Positions 24,472-32,545 of a stretch of DNA of 52,191 nucleotides are shown here, piece by piece (position 1 is the first letter of the stretch; every line of letters starts with the position of its first letter). This DNA is from Microbacteriaceae bacterium. Lineage in GTDB: Bacteria > Actinomycetota > Actinomycetes > Actinomycetales > Microbacteriaceae. Where the stretch lies: NCBI GenBank assembly GCA_027490915.1, contig JAIXXG010000017.1, forward strand, positions 1-52,191. Direction: 5' to 3'. The position numbers and the translations under genes were made by a program. Below the pieces are notes generated by a model. The model made no database searches. It had not been told where the DNA came from and saw only the letters and a list, made by a program, of their open reading frames with translations.

Positions 24472-25191
24472 GTGAACGAGGTGCTGGATGCGGTGCTCGC
24501 GCTGATCGAGAGCGTCGACCCCGTGCTGCGCACCGCTCTGGCCGGGCTGTTCATCATGCTCGAGACGACGATCCTGCTCGGGCTCGTCGTGCCCGGCGAC
24601 ACCGTCGTGCTCGTCGCGAGCACGGCGGTCGACTCCCCCGCCGAGTACTGGGCCCTCGTCATCACGGTGATTGTGGGGGCGCTCGCGGGCGCCTCGCTCG
24701 GGTTCGCGATCGGTCGGTTCTTCGGGCCGCGCCTGCGGGCATCCCGGTTGGGCCAGCGGATCGGCGAGAAGAACTGGCGGCGCGCCGAGAGCTTCCTGGC
24801 CCACCGCGGCGGCATCGCGGTGTTCATCTCGCGGTTCGTGCCCGTGCTGCACTCGCTGACGCCGCTCGTGGTGGGCATGAGCGCCCTGCGCTACCGCACC
24901 TTCATGCTGTGGCTCACGCCGGCGTGCATCATCTGGGCCTTCGCCTACGTGAGCGTCGGGTCGGCCGCCGCGGAGGGCTACCGCAGCATCGCGGGGCAAC
25001 TCGACTTCGCGGCCCTCATCTTCGTCGGCGTCATCATCGGATTCTGGCTGCTGGTCTTCGCCGTGAAGAAGCTGCTCGATCGCTACGTCGGCCGGTACGA
25101 CGACGGCGACGCCGTCGTGCTGCCGCCCGCAGAGAAGCGGGGCGGGCACCCCTCGGCACCCGCCCCGCAGAGCTCGTCAGACGACGACTAG
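24472..25191 (+). CDS. DedA family membrane protein
   Basis: This 239-aa integral membrane protein has the DedA pattern: an early acidic-basic reentrant region (ETTILLGLVVPGDTVVLVAS, about 24-43), the FIGRFFGPRL-type segment near 80, and FISRFVPVLHSLTPLVVGMSALRYRTF (about 119-145) with the conserved arginine. DedA proteins are lipid flippase-like carriers affecting membrane potential and antimicrobial resistance. GTG lies 6 bases after TAGGCT (24460-24465), so the message is probably leaderless. Its TAG stop overlaps the stop of the convergent binding-protein gene. Confidence 0.9.
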   Translation: MNEVLDAVLALIESVDPVLRTALAGLFIMLETTILLGLVVPGDTVVLVASTAVDSPAEYWALVITVIVGALAGASLGFAIGRFFGPRLRASRLGQRIGEKNWRRAESFLAHRGGIAVFISRFVPVLHSLTPLVVGMSALRYRTFMLWLTPACIIWAFAYVSVGSAAAEGYRSIAGQLDFAALIFVGVIIGFWLLVFAVKKLLDRYVGRYDDGDAVVLPPAEKRGGHPSAPAPQSSSDDD

Positions 25192-26099
25192 CCGAGGAAT
25201 CCGTTCTCGGTCAGCCACTGCGTGGCGATCTCGGCCGAGCTGAGCTGGTCGACCGTGCTCTGCACGTTGAGCGCGACCAGGCCCTCGGGCGTGAGCGCGG
25301 CGCTCACGGCGTTGATGATGTCGACCGCGCCCTGCGGCAGGTCGGCCGCGGCGATCGGCACGACGTTCGACGCGAGGAAGAGGCCCTCGGGGTCGGCGAG
25401 CGTGACGAGGCCGTTCTGACCGATGCGCGGGTCGGCGCTGTAGACGTTGGCGACGTTGGCGAGGCCGACGAGCAGCGCGTCGACCGTCGTGTCACCGGTC
25501 GCCTCGAAGGCGACCGTCACGCCGTAGACCTCGAGCAGGCCGGTCGGACCGTAGGGGCGCTCCTCGAGCTCGGGGGCGCCGCCGAGGATGAGGCCCTCGA
25601 CACCCGCGAGATCAGCGATCGACTCGAGGCCGTTGGCCTCGGCGAACTCGGCCGTGACGTTGTAGCTGTCCTGATCGGTCGCGGGCGACTGGTCGAGCAC
25701 CTGCAGGCCCTCGGGCACGACGGTGAGCAGCTCGGCGTAGACCTCGTCGGCCTGCGTCGCGGTGGTGTCGGGGCTCCAGAACTGCAGGAGGTTGCCCGTG
25801 TACTCGGGGAAGAGGTCGACCTCGCCGGCCTCGAGCGCGGGGATGTAGGCGTCGCGCTGCCCGATCTGGAAGTTGCGCTCGACCTCGAAGCCCTCGGCCT
25901 CGAGCGCCTGCGCGTAGAGCTCGGCGATGATCTCGTTCGAGTAGTACGCCTGCGAGCCGATGACGATGGTCTCGGCGGGGGCATCCGTATCCGGCTCGGG
26001 CGCCAGCGGGTCGCCCGATGCACACCCTGCCAGGGCCAATGATGCCCCGACCACGGCTGCCGTCACGGCGAGCCGGCCCTTGTTCCTTGCTGTGAACAT
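25188..26099 (-). CDS. Osmoprotectant ABC transporter substrate-binding lipoprotein (OpuCC/ProX type)
   Basis: This 303-aa lipoprotein has signal peptide and lipobox LALAGC (Cys about 25), then the OpuAC/ProX fold, with IVIGSQAYYSNEIIAELYAQALEAEGFEVERNFQIGQRDAYIPALEAGEVDLFPEYTGNLL near 44-104. The GQR.. and PEYTG parts are characteristic of glycine betaine/carnitine/choline binders. It captures compatible solutes outside the cell. The ATG shares one base with the stop of the upstream permease (TGATG). Confidence 0.92.
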   Translation of the reverse strand: MFTARNKGRLAVTAAVVGASLALAGCASGDPLAPEPDTDAPAETIVIGSQAYYSNEIIAELYAQALEAEGFEVERNFQIGQRDAYIPALEAGEVDLFPEYTGNLLQFWSPDTTATQADEVYAELLTVVPEGLQVLDQSPATDQDSYNVTAEFAEANGLESIADLAGVEGLILGGAPELEERPYGPTGLLEVYGVTVAFEATGDTTVDALLVGLANVANVYSADPRIGQNGLVTLADPEGLFLASNVVPIAAADLPQGAVDIINAVSAALTPEGLVALNVQSTVDQLSSAEIATQWLTENGFLG

Positions 26100-26854
26100 C
26101 AGTTCTTCTCTTCTCTTTCGGTGGTGGCGGGGGATTCCGCCGTCGCGCGGCGCCCGGTTGGCGCTGTGCGAGGTTCAGGGAGGCGCCCGGCGCGGACGCC
26201 GCGCGGAACGGCCCAGCGCTCGAGCAGCGCGAAGGCCGCATCGAGCAGGAGGGCGAGGGCGATGATGAGGATCGCCGAGCCGAGCATCTGGTCGAAGCGC
26301 CGCAGCTCGATGCCTTGCACGATGTCGTAGCCGAGGCCGCCGAGCCCGATGTACGAGATGAGCACGGCGGTGGCGACGACCTGCAGCACGCCGCTGCGCA
26401 GGCCGCCGAACAGCAGCGGCAGCCCGAGGGGCACCTCGACCTTCCACAGGATCTGCCACTCGGTCATGCCCATGGCCCGGGCGGCGTCGATGATGCGGCG
26501 GTCGATCACCTCGAAGCCCGCATAGGCCCCGGCCAGGATCGGCGGCACGGCCAGCAGCATGAGCACGACGACGGATGCGGGCTCGCGCTGCAGCACGCCC
26601 GCGACCATCACGAACAGGAACAGCAGACCGAACGACGGCAGCGCCCGCGCGGCACCGGTCAGTCCGACGACGAGCTCGCGCCCCCGGCCCGTGTGGCCGA
26701 TCCACCAGCCGAGCGGCACGGCGATGAGCGACGCGACGAGCACGGCGAGGCCCGTGTAGCGCAGGTGCTCGGCGAGGCGCTGCGGGATCGACCCGCTGCC
26801 GACCCAGTTGGCCGGGTCGGCGAGCCAGGCGAAGGCGTCGAGGAAGAGGTTCAC
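26099..26854 (-). CDS. Osmoprotectant ABC transporter permease (OpuCB/CD type)
   Basis: This 251-aa protein has five or six membrane helices and the inner-membrane EAA-like loop AARAMGMTEWQILWKVEVPLGLPLLFGGLR (about 142-171) that docks on the ATPase. The last 40 residues are a charged Pro/Ala tail. GTG overlaps the stop of the other permease by 4 bp. With the second permease it forms the channel of the importer. Confidence 0.92.
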   Translation of the reverse strand: MNLFLDAFAWLADPANWVGSGSIPQRLAEHLRYTGLAVLVASLIAVPLGWWIGHTGRGRELVVGLTGAARALPSFGLLFLFVMVAGVLQREPASVVVLMLLAVPPILAGAYAGFEVIDRRIIDAARAMGMTEWQILWKVEVPLGLPLLFGGLRSGVLQVVATAVLISYIGLGGLGYDIVQGIELRRFDQMLGSAILIIALALLLDAAFALLERWAVPRGVRAGRLPEPRTAPTGRRATAESPATTEREEKN

Positions 26855-27516
26855 GCGGCGGCCCCCTTCGCGAGGGGAGCCGTGCGCGTGCGCGTCCACG
26901 GCATCAGCAGGCGGCCGAGGAGGACCAGCACGCGATCGAACAGCAGGGCCACGAGCACGGTCATGACGACGCCGGTGAGCACCGAGGCGAGGATGCCCCG
27001 CTCGTACCCGTTGGTGAACAGGTAGCCGAGGCTCTGCACGCCGACCACGATGCCGACTGTCAGCAGGCTCACGGTGCTCACCGCCACGACCCGCAGACCC
27101 GCGAGCAGCACCGGACCGGCGAGGGGGAAGTCGACACCCCAGAACCGGCCCCAGCTGGAGTACCCCACCGCCGTGGCCGCCTGGCGCACATCGGGATCGA
27201 CGCTGGCCAGGGCATCCGCCACCGACCGCGCCATGATCGCGACGGCGTAGATGGTCAGCGCGATGATGACGTTCGCCTCGCTGAGGAAGCCGATGCCGAG
27301 CAGCGGGGGCAGGATCACGAAGAGGGCGAGCGACGGGATCGTGTACAGCAGCCCGACGAGCGTGAGGATCAGCCCGCGGGTGAGGCGGTACCGGTAGGCG
27401 ACCCAGCCGAGCGGGATCGCGATGAGGAACCCCAGCACGATGGGCAGGATGCTCAGCCGGATGTGCTCGAGCGTGAGCTCGAGGATCAGGCCGAGGTTGT
27501 TGAGAACCCAGGTCAC
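26851..27516 (-). CDS. Osmoprotectant ABC transporter permease (OpuCB type)
   Basis: This 221-aa permease has the typical N-terminal LTLEHIRLSILPIVLGFLIAIPLGW and the coupling loop QAATAVGYSSWGRFWGVDFPLAGPVLLAGLR (about 111-141). It pairs with the neighbouring permease as a heterodimer. GTG overlaps the stop of the ATPase gene by 4 bp, so the four genes are one translationally linked operon. Confidence 0.92.
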   Translation of the reverse strand: MTWVLNNLGLILELTLEHIRLSILPIVLGFLIAIPLGWVAYRYRLTRGLILTLVGLLYTIPSLALFVILPPLLGIGFLSEANVIIALTIYAVAIMARSVADALASVDPDVRQAATAVGYSSWGRFWGVDFPLAGPVLLAGLRVVAVSTVSLLTVGIVVGVQSLGYLFTNGYERGILASVLTGVVMTVLVALLFDRVLVLLGRLLMPWTRTRTAPLAKGAAA

Positions 27517-28337
27517 GCCGGGCCCGCCTCCACGAGCCGACCGGCGAGGTTGCCATCGCCGTCGACCAGCACCTGCGCGCCATCGATCGTCTGGATGCTC
27601 AGAGCCCGCTTGCCGCGATCGGCCCCGACGAAGCTCGCCACGAAGTCGCTGGCCGGGTTGGCGAGGATCTCGGCGGGCGTGCCCTTCTGGGCGATGCGGC
27701 CGCCCTTCTCGAGGATGACGACCTGGTGGCCGAGCAGGAACGCCTCGTCGATGTCGTGCGTGACGAACACCACGGTCTTGTCGAGCTCGCGCTGCAGGCG
27801 CAGCAGCTCCTGCTGCAGATCGGCGCGCACGATCGGGTCGACCGCACCGAAGGGCTCATCCATGAGCAGGATGTTCGGGTCGACGGCAAGACCGCGCGCG
27901 ACCCCCACCCGCTGCTGCTGCCCGCCCGAGAGCTGCGCGGGGTAGCGCTCGGCGAGCTCCCGGTCGAGCCCGACGGTGTCCATGAGCTCGAGAGCGCGCT
28001 CATGCGCCTGCTTCTTCGGCACGCCGTTGAGGCGCGGCACCGTCGCGATGTTGTCGATGACCCGGCGGTGCGGCAGCAGCCCGGAGTTCTGCATGACGTA
28101 GCCGATGCGCCGGCGCAGCTGCACGGGCTCGATCGTCGACACGTTCTCGCCGTCGATCTCGAGCGCGCCGGTCGTCGCATCGACCATGCGGTTGATCATG
28201 CGCAGCAGCGTGGTCTTGCCCGACCCGCTCGACCCGACCAGCACCGTGATGCGGCGGCTCGGGATGACCAGGCTGAAGTCGTCGACCGCGAGGGTGCCGT
28301 CGTCGAAACGCTTGGAGATGGAGCGGAACTCGATCAC
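27513..28337 (-). CDS. Osmoprotectant ABC transporter ATP-binding protein (OpuCA type)
   Basis: This 274-aa ATPase has Walker A GSSGSGKTTLL (about 35-45), Q-loop VMQNSGLLPH, signature LSGGQQQR and Walker B ILLMDEPFGAVD. The protein ends soon after the ATPase domain, without the tandem CBS pair present in many OpuCA homologues that sense ionic strength. It is the first gene of the operon, with GTG as start. It powers uptake of betaine-type solutes. Confidence 0.93.
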   Translation of the reverse strand: MIEFRSISKRFDDGTLAVDDFSLVIPSRRITVLVGSSGSGKTTLLRMINRMVDATTGALEIDGENVSTIEPVQLRRRIGYVMQNSGLLPHRRVIDNIATVPRLNGVPKKQAHERALELMDTVGLDRELAERYPAQLSGGQQQRVGVARGLAVDPNILLMDEPFGAVDPIVRADLQQELLRLQRELDKTVVFVTHDIDEAFLLGHQVVILEKGGRIAQKGTPAEILANPASDFVASFVGADRGKRALSIQTIDGAQVLVDGDGNLAGRLVEAGPA

Positions 28338-28516
28338 GGGGCCCTCTTCCGGTCGCTGTCGAGGCTGATCGCGCGCTCAGCGCGCTCCCAGTCAAACAGC
28401 ATTCGGAGCCGGGTGTTCCCCGGATCGCTCGAATTCTGGGCAGTTGTCCAGACGTCGAGGACGACGTCCGCCCGGTTCCGCTCAGCGCACCGCCGCGGGT
28501 CGGCTCCGCGAACGGA

Positions 28517-29155
28517 TCAGAGGCGGCCGGCGAGCACCGCGCGCACCGCGCGTCGCGCCTCGTCGAGCAGCGCGGCGTCACCCTTGGCGTCGCGGGCGAA
28601 CGCGCGGGCGACGAGGGCGTCGATCACCTCGACCGCGGTTCCCACAGCGCGGCGGGCATCGGCGCTGTCGGCGACCCCGTATCCGGCGACCAGGGCGTCG
28701 GCGATGACATCGGCGACCGCGGCGTGGGCCGTGGTGGGCGCCTGCGGGGGCAGGATGTCGAGCACGTCGCCGACCCGCACCGAGCGGTAACCCGGCTCGG
28801 AGCGGAACAGGCCGATCGTCACCTCGAGCACCGCCACGACGGCGTCGGCCGCCGACGCGTGGCGGCCGGCGACGAGCTCGCCGGCGATGCCGGAGAGCAG
28901 CCGCTCGGTGTTGCGGGCGCCGAGCGCCTGCAGCACGGCGATGCGGTCGGGGAAGTAGCGGTAGACCGTGCCGATGGACGCGCCCGCCCGCTCGGCGACC
29001 ATCGCGGTCGTGAGGCGCTCGTACCCGATCTCGTCGATCATGGCGGCCGCGGAGTCGAGCAGCGTGGCGAGTCGCGCCGTGCTGCGCGCCTGCACCGGCT
29101 CGTTGCGGATGGGGGCACCGCTCAGAAGAGCAGTTGCCGACTCGGTGACGTTCAT
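28517..29155 (-). CDS. TetR family transcriptional regulator
   Basis: This 212-aa regulator has an N-terminal helix-turn-helix, TTAMVAERAGASIGTVYRYFPDRIAVLQAL (about 49-78), and a C-terminal ligand domain of the kind found in TetR members with a DILPPQAP-like loop. It lies 29-50 bases past an arm's length of AT-rich promoter DNA; the ATG has an AAAGG ribosome-binding site. Palindromes about 87-115 bases upstream are its probable operator. The neighbours are the OpuC operon downstream and a divergent App1-like gene. Confidence 0.88.
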   Translation of the reverse strand: MNVTESATALLSGAPIRNEPVQARSTARLATLLDSAAAMIDEIGYERLTTAMVAERAGASIGTVYRYFPDRIAVLQALGARNTERLLSGIAGELVAGRHASAADAVVAVLEVTIGLFRSEPGYRSVRVGDVLDILPPQAPTTAHAAVADVIADALVAGYGVADSADARRAVGTAVEVIDALVARAFARDAKGDAALLDEARRAVRAVLAGRL

Positions 29156-29241
29156 GGTGAACCTTTCGACGAGGCGCAAGCGTACTCCTCGACGTGAGAT
29201 ATGTCCGCGTTGGCGCGCAACTTTTTCGGAGGCGAATGGTC

Positions 29242-29270
29242 GGTATTCGAATACCCGCGCCGGGTATACC
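29242..29270. promoter_or_regulatory. Probable TetR operator, two adjacent palindromes
   Basis: GGTATTCGAATACC (29242-29255) is a perfect 14-base palindrome, and GGTATACC (29263-29270) is a perfect 8-base palindrome made of the same GGTAT half-site. They lie in the divergent region between the TetR gene and the App1-like gene, within a locally AT-richer stretch that contains the likely promoters of both. Confidence 0.65.
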
Positions 29271-29357
29271 GTTCTGTGCACCGGTCGCGGCCGTTGCGCG
29301 CGCTCGTCGAATCCCTCCCGCCGACCCGGGCGCGCGGCGGTCTGACACACTGGGGCT

Positions 29358-30410
29358 GTGGCGCAGGACGACAGCATCGGGTCAGACCCTCCCCGCGCGC
29401 CCTGGGCCCGTCGCGCGGTCGCGACGGAGGACCGCCTGCACCGGTGGCGCGAGCGGCGGGCACGACGACGCGGCCTCGCGCCCGTGGTCATCCCGTACAG
29501 CGGGTACGGCGGGCGCGGCTTCATCCGCGTGCTCGGCCGCGTGCTGCTCGCGGCACCCGACTCCCGGCGCCGGTCGCCGAGCACGATCCGCGGCTGGCGC
29601 AGCTTCACGAGCATCCCCGTGGCCGACGCGGTCGTCACCGTGCGCGTCGGCGATCGCGAGCTCACGGTTCAGGCCGACCGGGGCGGGGTCGTCGACGTCG
29701 ACCTCGTCATCGACCTCGAGCCGGGCATCCGCGACATCACGCTGCAGGTGGAGCAGTCGGAGCCCGTCACCGCCCGCATCTTCGTCGTCGACCCGGATGC
29801 CCGCCTCGGCATCATCAGCGACATCGACGACACGGTCATGGTCACGGCGCTGCCCCGGCCCTTCCTCGCCGCCTGGAACACCTTCGTGCTCGACGTGCAC
29901 GCGCGTCGGCCCGTGCCGGGCATGGCGGTGCTGCTCGAGCGCCTCGCGCGGCAGCATCGCGGCGCGCCGGTGATCTACCTCTCGACCGGCGCCTGGAACG
30001 TCGCACCGACCCTCGACCGCTTCCTGCGGCGGCACCTCTACCCCGCCGGCACGCTGCTGCTCACCGACTGGGGCCCCACCCACGACCGCCTTTTCCGCAG
30101 CGGCCGCCAGCACAAGCGCGACAGCCTCGAGCGGCTCGCCCGCGAGTTCCCCGACATCAAGTGGGTGCTCATCGGCGATGACGGGCAGCACGACGAGGAG
30201 CTCTACCGCACCTTCGCGGCCGAGCACCCCGACCGGGTCGCCGCGGTGGCCATCCGCCAGCTCTCCACTTCTGAAGCCGTGCTCGCCGGCGGTCGCAGCC
30301 ACCTCGACGAGAACCGCCCCGCCGGCGCGCCGTGGGTCTGGGCCCCCGATGGCGCCGGGCTCGCCGAGCAGCTCGTCGAGCTCGGCGTGCTGCGCGCCGA
30401 CGACGCCTGA
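29358..30410 (+). CDS. App1/DUF2183 family phosphatase-like protein
   Basis: This 350-aa protein has the App1 (phosphatidate phosphatase) domain with the DxDxT nucleophile motif in ISDIDDTVMVTALPRP (about 154-169), followed by VPGMAVLLERLARQHRGAPVIYLSTGAWNV and FPDIKWVLIGDDGQHDEELY near 270-290, the latter completing a HAD-type active site. Yeast App1 dephosphorylates phosphatidate; the bacterial substrate is not known. GTG lies 6 bases after CACACT with no ribosome-binding site. The preceding palindromes suggest TetR control. Confidence 0.88.
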   Translation: MAQDDSIGSDPPRAPWARRAVATEDRLHRWRERRARRRGLAPVVIPYSGYGGRGFIRVLGRVLLAAPDSRRRSPSTIRGWRSFTSIPVADAVVTVRVGDRELTVQADRGGVVDVDLVIDLEPGIRDITLQVEQSEPVTARIFVVDPDARLGIISDIDDTVMVTALPRPFLAAWNTFVLDVHARRPVPGMAVLLERLARQHRGAPVIYLSTGAWNVAPTLDRFLRRHLYPAGTLLLTDWGPTHDRLFRSGRQHKRDSLERLAREFPDIKWVLIGDDGQHDEELYRTFAAEHPDRVAAVAIRQLSTSEAVLAGGRSHLDENRPAGAPWVWAPDGAGLAEQLVELGVLRADDA

Positions 30411-30458
30411 TCGCGCCGACCGGCATCGCCCGCGCATCGCCGCGCATCGCCCGCGCCG

Positions 30459-30474
30459 TCGAACACATGTTCGA
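30459..30474 (+). promoter_or_regulatory. LexA (SOS) box
   Basis: TCGAACACATGTTCGA is a perfect match to the actinobacterial LexA operator TCGAAC-N4-GTTCGA. TAGACT at 30475-30480 follows at once, and the ATG of the next gene comes 7 bases later, so bound LexA would cover the promoter. Confidence 0.88.
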
Positions 30475-30487
30475 TAGACTCGCGCCC

Positions 30488-30928
30488 ATGGGTCGGTGGA
30501 ACTCGCGACGGGCCGGGCCCGACCACCCGCGCCTCTTCGACGATGCTCGCGACATCCCCGTGCCGCTCGAGCCCCCGGCGCCGCGCGCCCGCGACGCGCT
30601 CGCGCCCTACGCCGCCGTGCTTGCCGCCGCCGAGGCAACCGCCATCGACACCCTCGGCCCGCGGCACGCCGGGCAGCGCGTCGTCATCGGCGGCGAGCGG
30701 CGCCCGGCCGACCGCCACCTGGGCGGCGACGCGCTGCTCGACGACGGCAGCGCCGTACTGCCGGTGCGGCTCGCGGCGCGGGCACCGCAGGGCCTGCGCG
30801 CGGCCCTCGCGGCGCGCTTCGTGCTCGTCAGCGGCGTGCTGCGTGCGCACGAGGGATCCCTCACGCTCGAGCCCGACGAGGTCGTCGACCTGCGAGCGGT
30901 CGCCCGCGACCTCGGCGCGCGCCGATGA
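30488..30928 (+). CDS. SOS-regulated protein of unknown function, possible OB-fold
   Basis: This 146-aa protein is not recognised. It has a basic, Pro-rich N-terminus (MGRWNSRRAGPDHPRLF), a helical middle (about 33-55) and a C-terminal half of alternating strands ending RFVLVSGVLRAHEGSLTLEPDEVVDL, which looks like an OB-fold strand pair as in the tail of DnaE2-type polymerases. There is no signal peptide. A perfect LexA box and TAGACT put it under direct SOS control, leaderless at ATG. Its stop codon lies inside the first TGAGAG palindrome of the next operon. A DNA-damage role is inferred. Confidence 0.75.
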   Translation: MGRWNSRRAGPDHPRLFDDARDIPVPLEPPAPRARDALAPYAAVLAAAEATAIDTLGPRHAGQRVVIGGERRPADRHLGGDALLDDGSAVLPVRLAARAPQGLRAALAARFVLVSGVLRAHEGSLTLEPDEVVDLRAVARDLGARR

Positions 30929-30940
30929 GAGTGCTCTCAT
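30925..30940 (+). promoter_or_regulatory. Palindrome A (ATGAGAG-N2-CTCTCAT) before histidine kinase
   Basis: Perfect 7-base arms (30925-30931 and 30934-30940) separated by TG. The centre is about 47 bases before the kinase ATG and 38 bases before GATAAT at 30968-30973. This is the first of three copies in the window. Confidence 0.7.
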
Positions 30941-30979
30941 GCGGACAGCGGGCGGGCATCCGGCGCCGATAATGGAGCA

Positions 30980-32545
30980 ATGGCGCGTCCCGGGCTCCCC
31001 CGCATCTCCGTGCGGTCGCGCATCCTCGCCGTCATCCTCGTCGTCACCGCATTCGGGATGACCGTCTCGGGTGTGACGGCGTACTTCGTGCAGCGCGACC
31101 TCACCATCGCGGGCCTCGACGCCGAGCTGCTCATCACCGTCGAAGCCGCGCGGTCGATCGTCACCGGCACGAGCGCGCCGGCGTCGAGCGAGGAGCCGGA
31201 CGCCGAGGCGACCGACGCCGACGGGACGGACGCCGGCACCACCCCCGACGAATCGACCGCGCCCGCCACGGTCGAGGAGGCGCTCACCGCGGTCCTCTCG
31301 CGCATCGTGCCGGGGCGGCACGAGAGCAGCGTCGCGATCGTCGACGGCGAGGTGCGCCTCGTTCCCGGCGTCGACACCGCCTTCGACCTCGAGGACGACC
31401 CGGCGTTCATCGAGCGGGCGTGGCGGGAGGCTTCGAGCGGCGAGGTGACGCTGGGCACGGCGACGACGACCGTCGGCACGCTGCGGTACGTCGCCGTTCC
31501 CGTCACGATCGCCGACGATCCGCAGGTCGGCGTCTTCGTCGCGGCCCTCGACGCGCAGCGAGCCGTCGACGAGGTCAGCGGCGCCTTCCTCACCTACGCC
31601 TGGCTCGCGCTCGCCTCCCTCGCCGCCGTGGGCGTCATCGGGTGGTTCGTCGCCGGCCGGCTGCTCTCGCCCCTGCGCACGCTCGCCGAGACGGCCTCGC
31701 GCATCACGGCCGAGGACCTCGGCGAGCGCATCCCCGTCACCGGGCGCGATGACGTGTCGACGCTCACCGAGACCGTCAACGCCATGCTCGACCGCATCGA
31801 CGAGGCCCTCACCAGTCAGCGGCAGCTGCTCGACGACGTGCGGCACGAGCTCAAGACCCCCATCACGATCGTGCGGGGCCACCTCGAGCTGCTCGACCCG
31901 ACCGCTCCCGCCGATGTGCGGTCGGTGCGCGACCTCGCGATCGACGAGCTCGACCGGATGGCCGAGCTCGTCAACGACATCGATGCGCTCGCGCGCGTCG
32001 AGACCGCCGTGCTCGTCGAGCCCGTCGACGTCGCCGACCTCACGGCTCTCGTGTTCAGCAAGATGCAGGCGATCCCCGGCCACGCCTGGGTGCTCGAGCG
32101 CACCGCGACGGCCGTCGCGCCCCTGTCGAGCTCGCGGATCACCCAGGCCTGGCTGCAGCTCGCCGACAACGCGGCGAAGTACTCCCCGGCTGGCAGCACC
32201 ATCCGGGTCGGCAGCACCGCCTACGCGGGCACGGTCGAGTTCTGGGTGGCCGACGAGGGGCCGGGCATCCCCGCCGGGGCCGAGAAGCGCATCTTCGAGC
32301 GGTTCGGCCGCGCCGACACCGGCCGCGGCATTGCGGGCTCGGGGCTCGGCCTGCCGATCGTGGCCGCGATCGCGCGCGCCCACGGCGGCTATGTGAGCCT
32401 CGACTCGTCGCCCTCCGGCTCGCGGTTCGGCATCGTCGTCCCGACGCTCGACGGTGCGGCACCGCCCCCGCCGGCGAGCGGGTTCAGCACCGAGCAGCAC
32501 GACCAGGCCGCGCCCGCAGCGGTCGCACCGGGGGAGGATCGTTGA
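30980..32545 (+). CDS. Two-component sensor histidine kinase
   Basis: This 521-aa kinase has a membrane helix at about 13-35, an extracellular domain (about 36-200) with a highly acidic Asp/Glu/Thr-rich stretch at 64-98, a second helix near 205-226, a HAMP linker, a dimerisation domain with phospho-acceptor His289 in RHELKTP, and an ATPase domain with QLADNAAKYSP (about 393), DEGPGIP and GSGLGLPI boxes. It senses an extracytoplasmic signal and phosphorylates the co-transcribed regulator. ATG is 6 bases after GATAAT, so it is probably leaderless. The stop overlaps the regulator start. Confidence 0.93.
   Translation: MARPGLPRISVRSRILAVILVVTAFGMTVSGVTAYFVQRDLTIAGLDAELLITVEAARSIVTGTSAPASSEEPDAEATDADGTDAGTTPDESTAPATVEEALTAVLSRIVPGRHESSVAIVDGEVRLVPGVDTAFDLEDDPAFIERAWREASSGEVTLGTATTTVGTLRYVAVPVTIADDPQVGVFVAALDAQRAVDEVSGAFLTYAWLALASLAAVGVIGWFVAGRLLSPLRTLAETASRITAEDLGERIPVTGRDDVSTLTETVNAMLDRIDEALTSQRQLLDDVRHELKTPITIVRGHLELLDPTAPADVRSVRDLAIDELDRMAELVNDIDALARVETAVLVEPVDVADLTALVFSKMQAIPGHAWVLERTATAVAPLSSSRITQAWLQLADNAAKYSPAGSTIRVGSTAYAGTVEFWVADEGPGIPAGAEKRIFERFGRADTGRGIAGSGLGLPIVAAIARAHGGYVSLDSSPSGSRFGIVVPTLDGAAPPPPASGFSTEQHDQAAPAAVAPGEDR

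Noticed and set aside
28338-28516. Operators or terminators between the TetR gene and the OpuC operon
   Set aside because: Several short imperfect palindromes exist (for example GCGCGC-TCA-GCGCGC), but none stands out from the GC-rich background.
30424-30457. Three close copies of CGCATCGCC before the LexA box
   Set aside because: Short, GC-rich and imperfectly spaced. More likely simple sequence than an operator, and the LexA box explains regulation.
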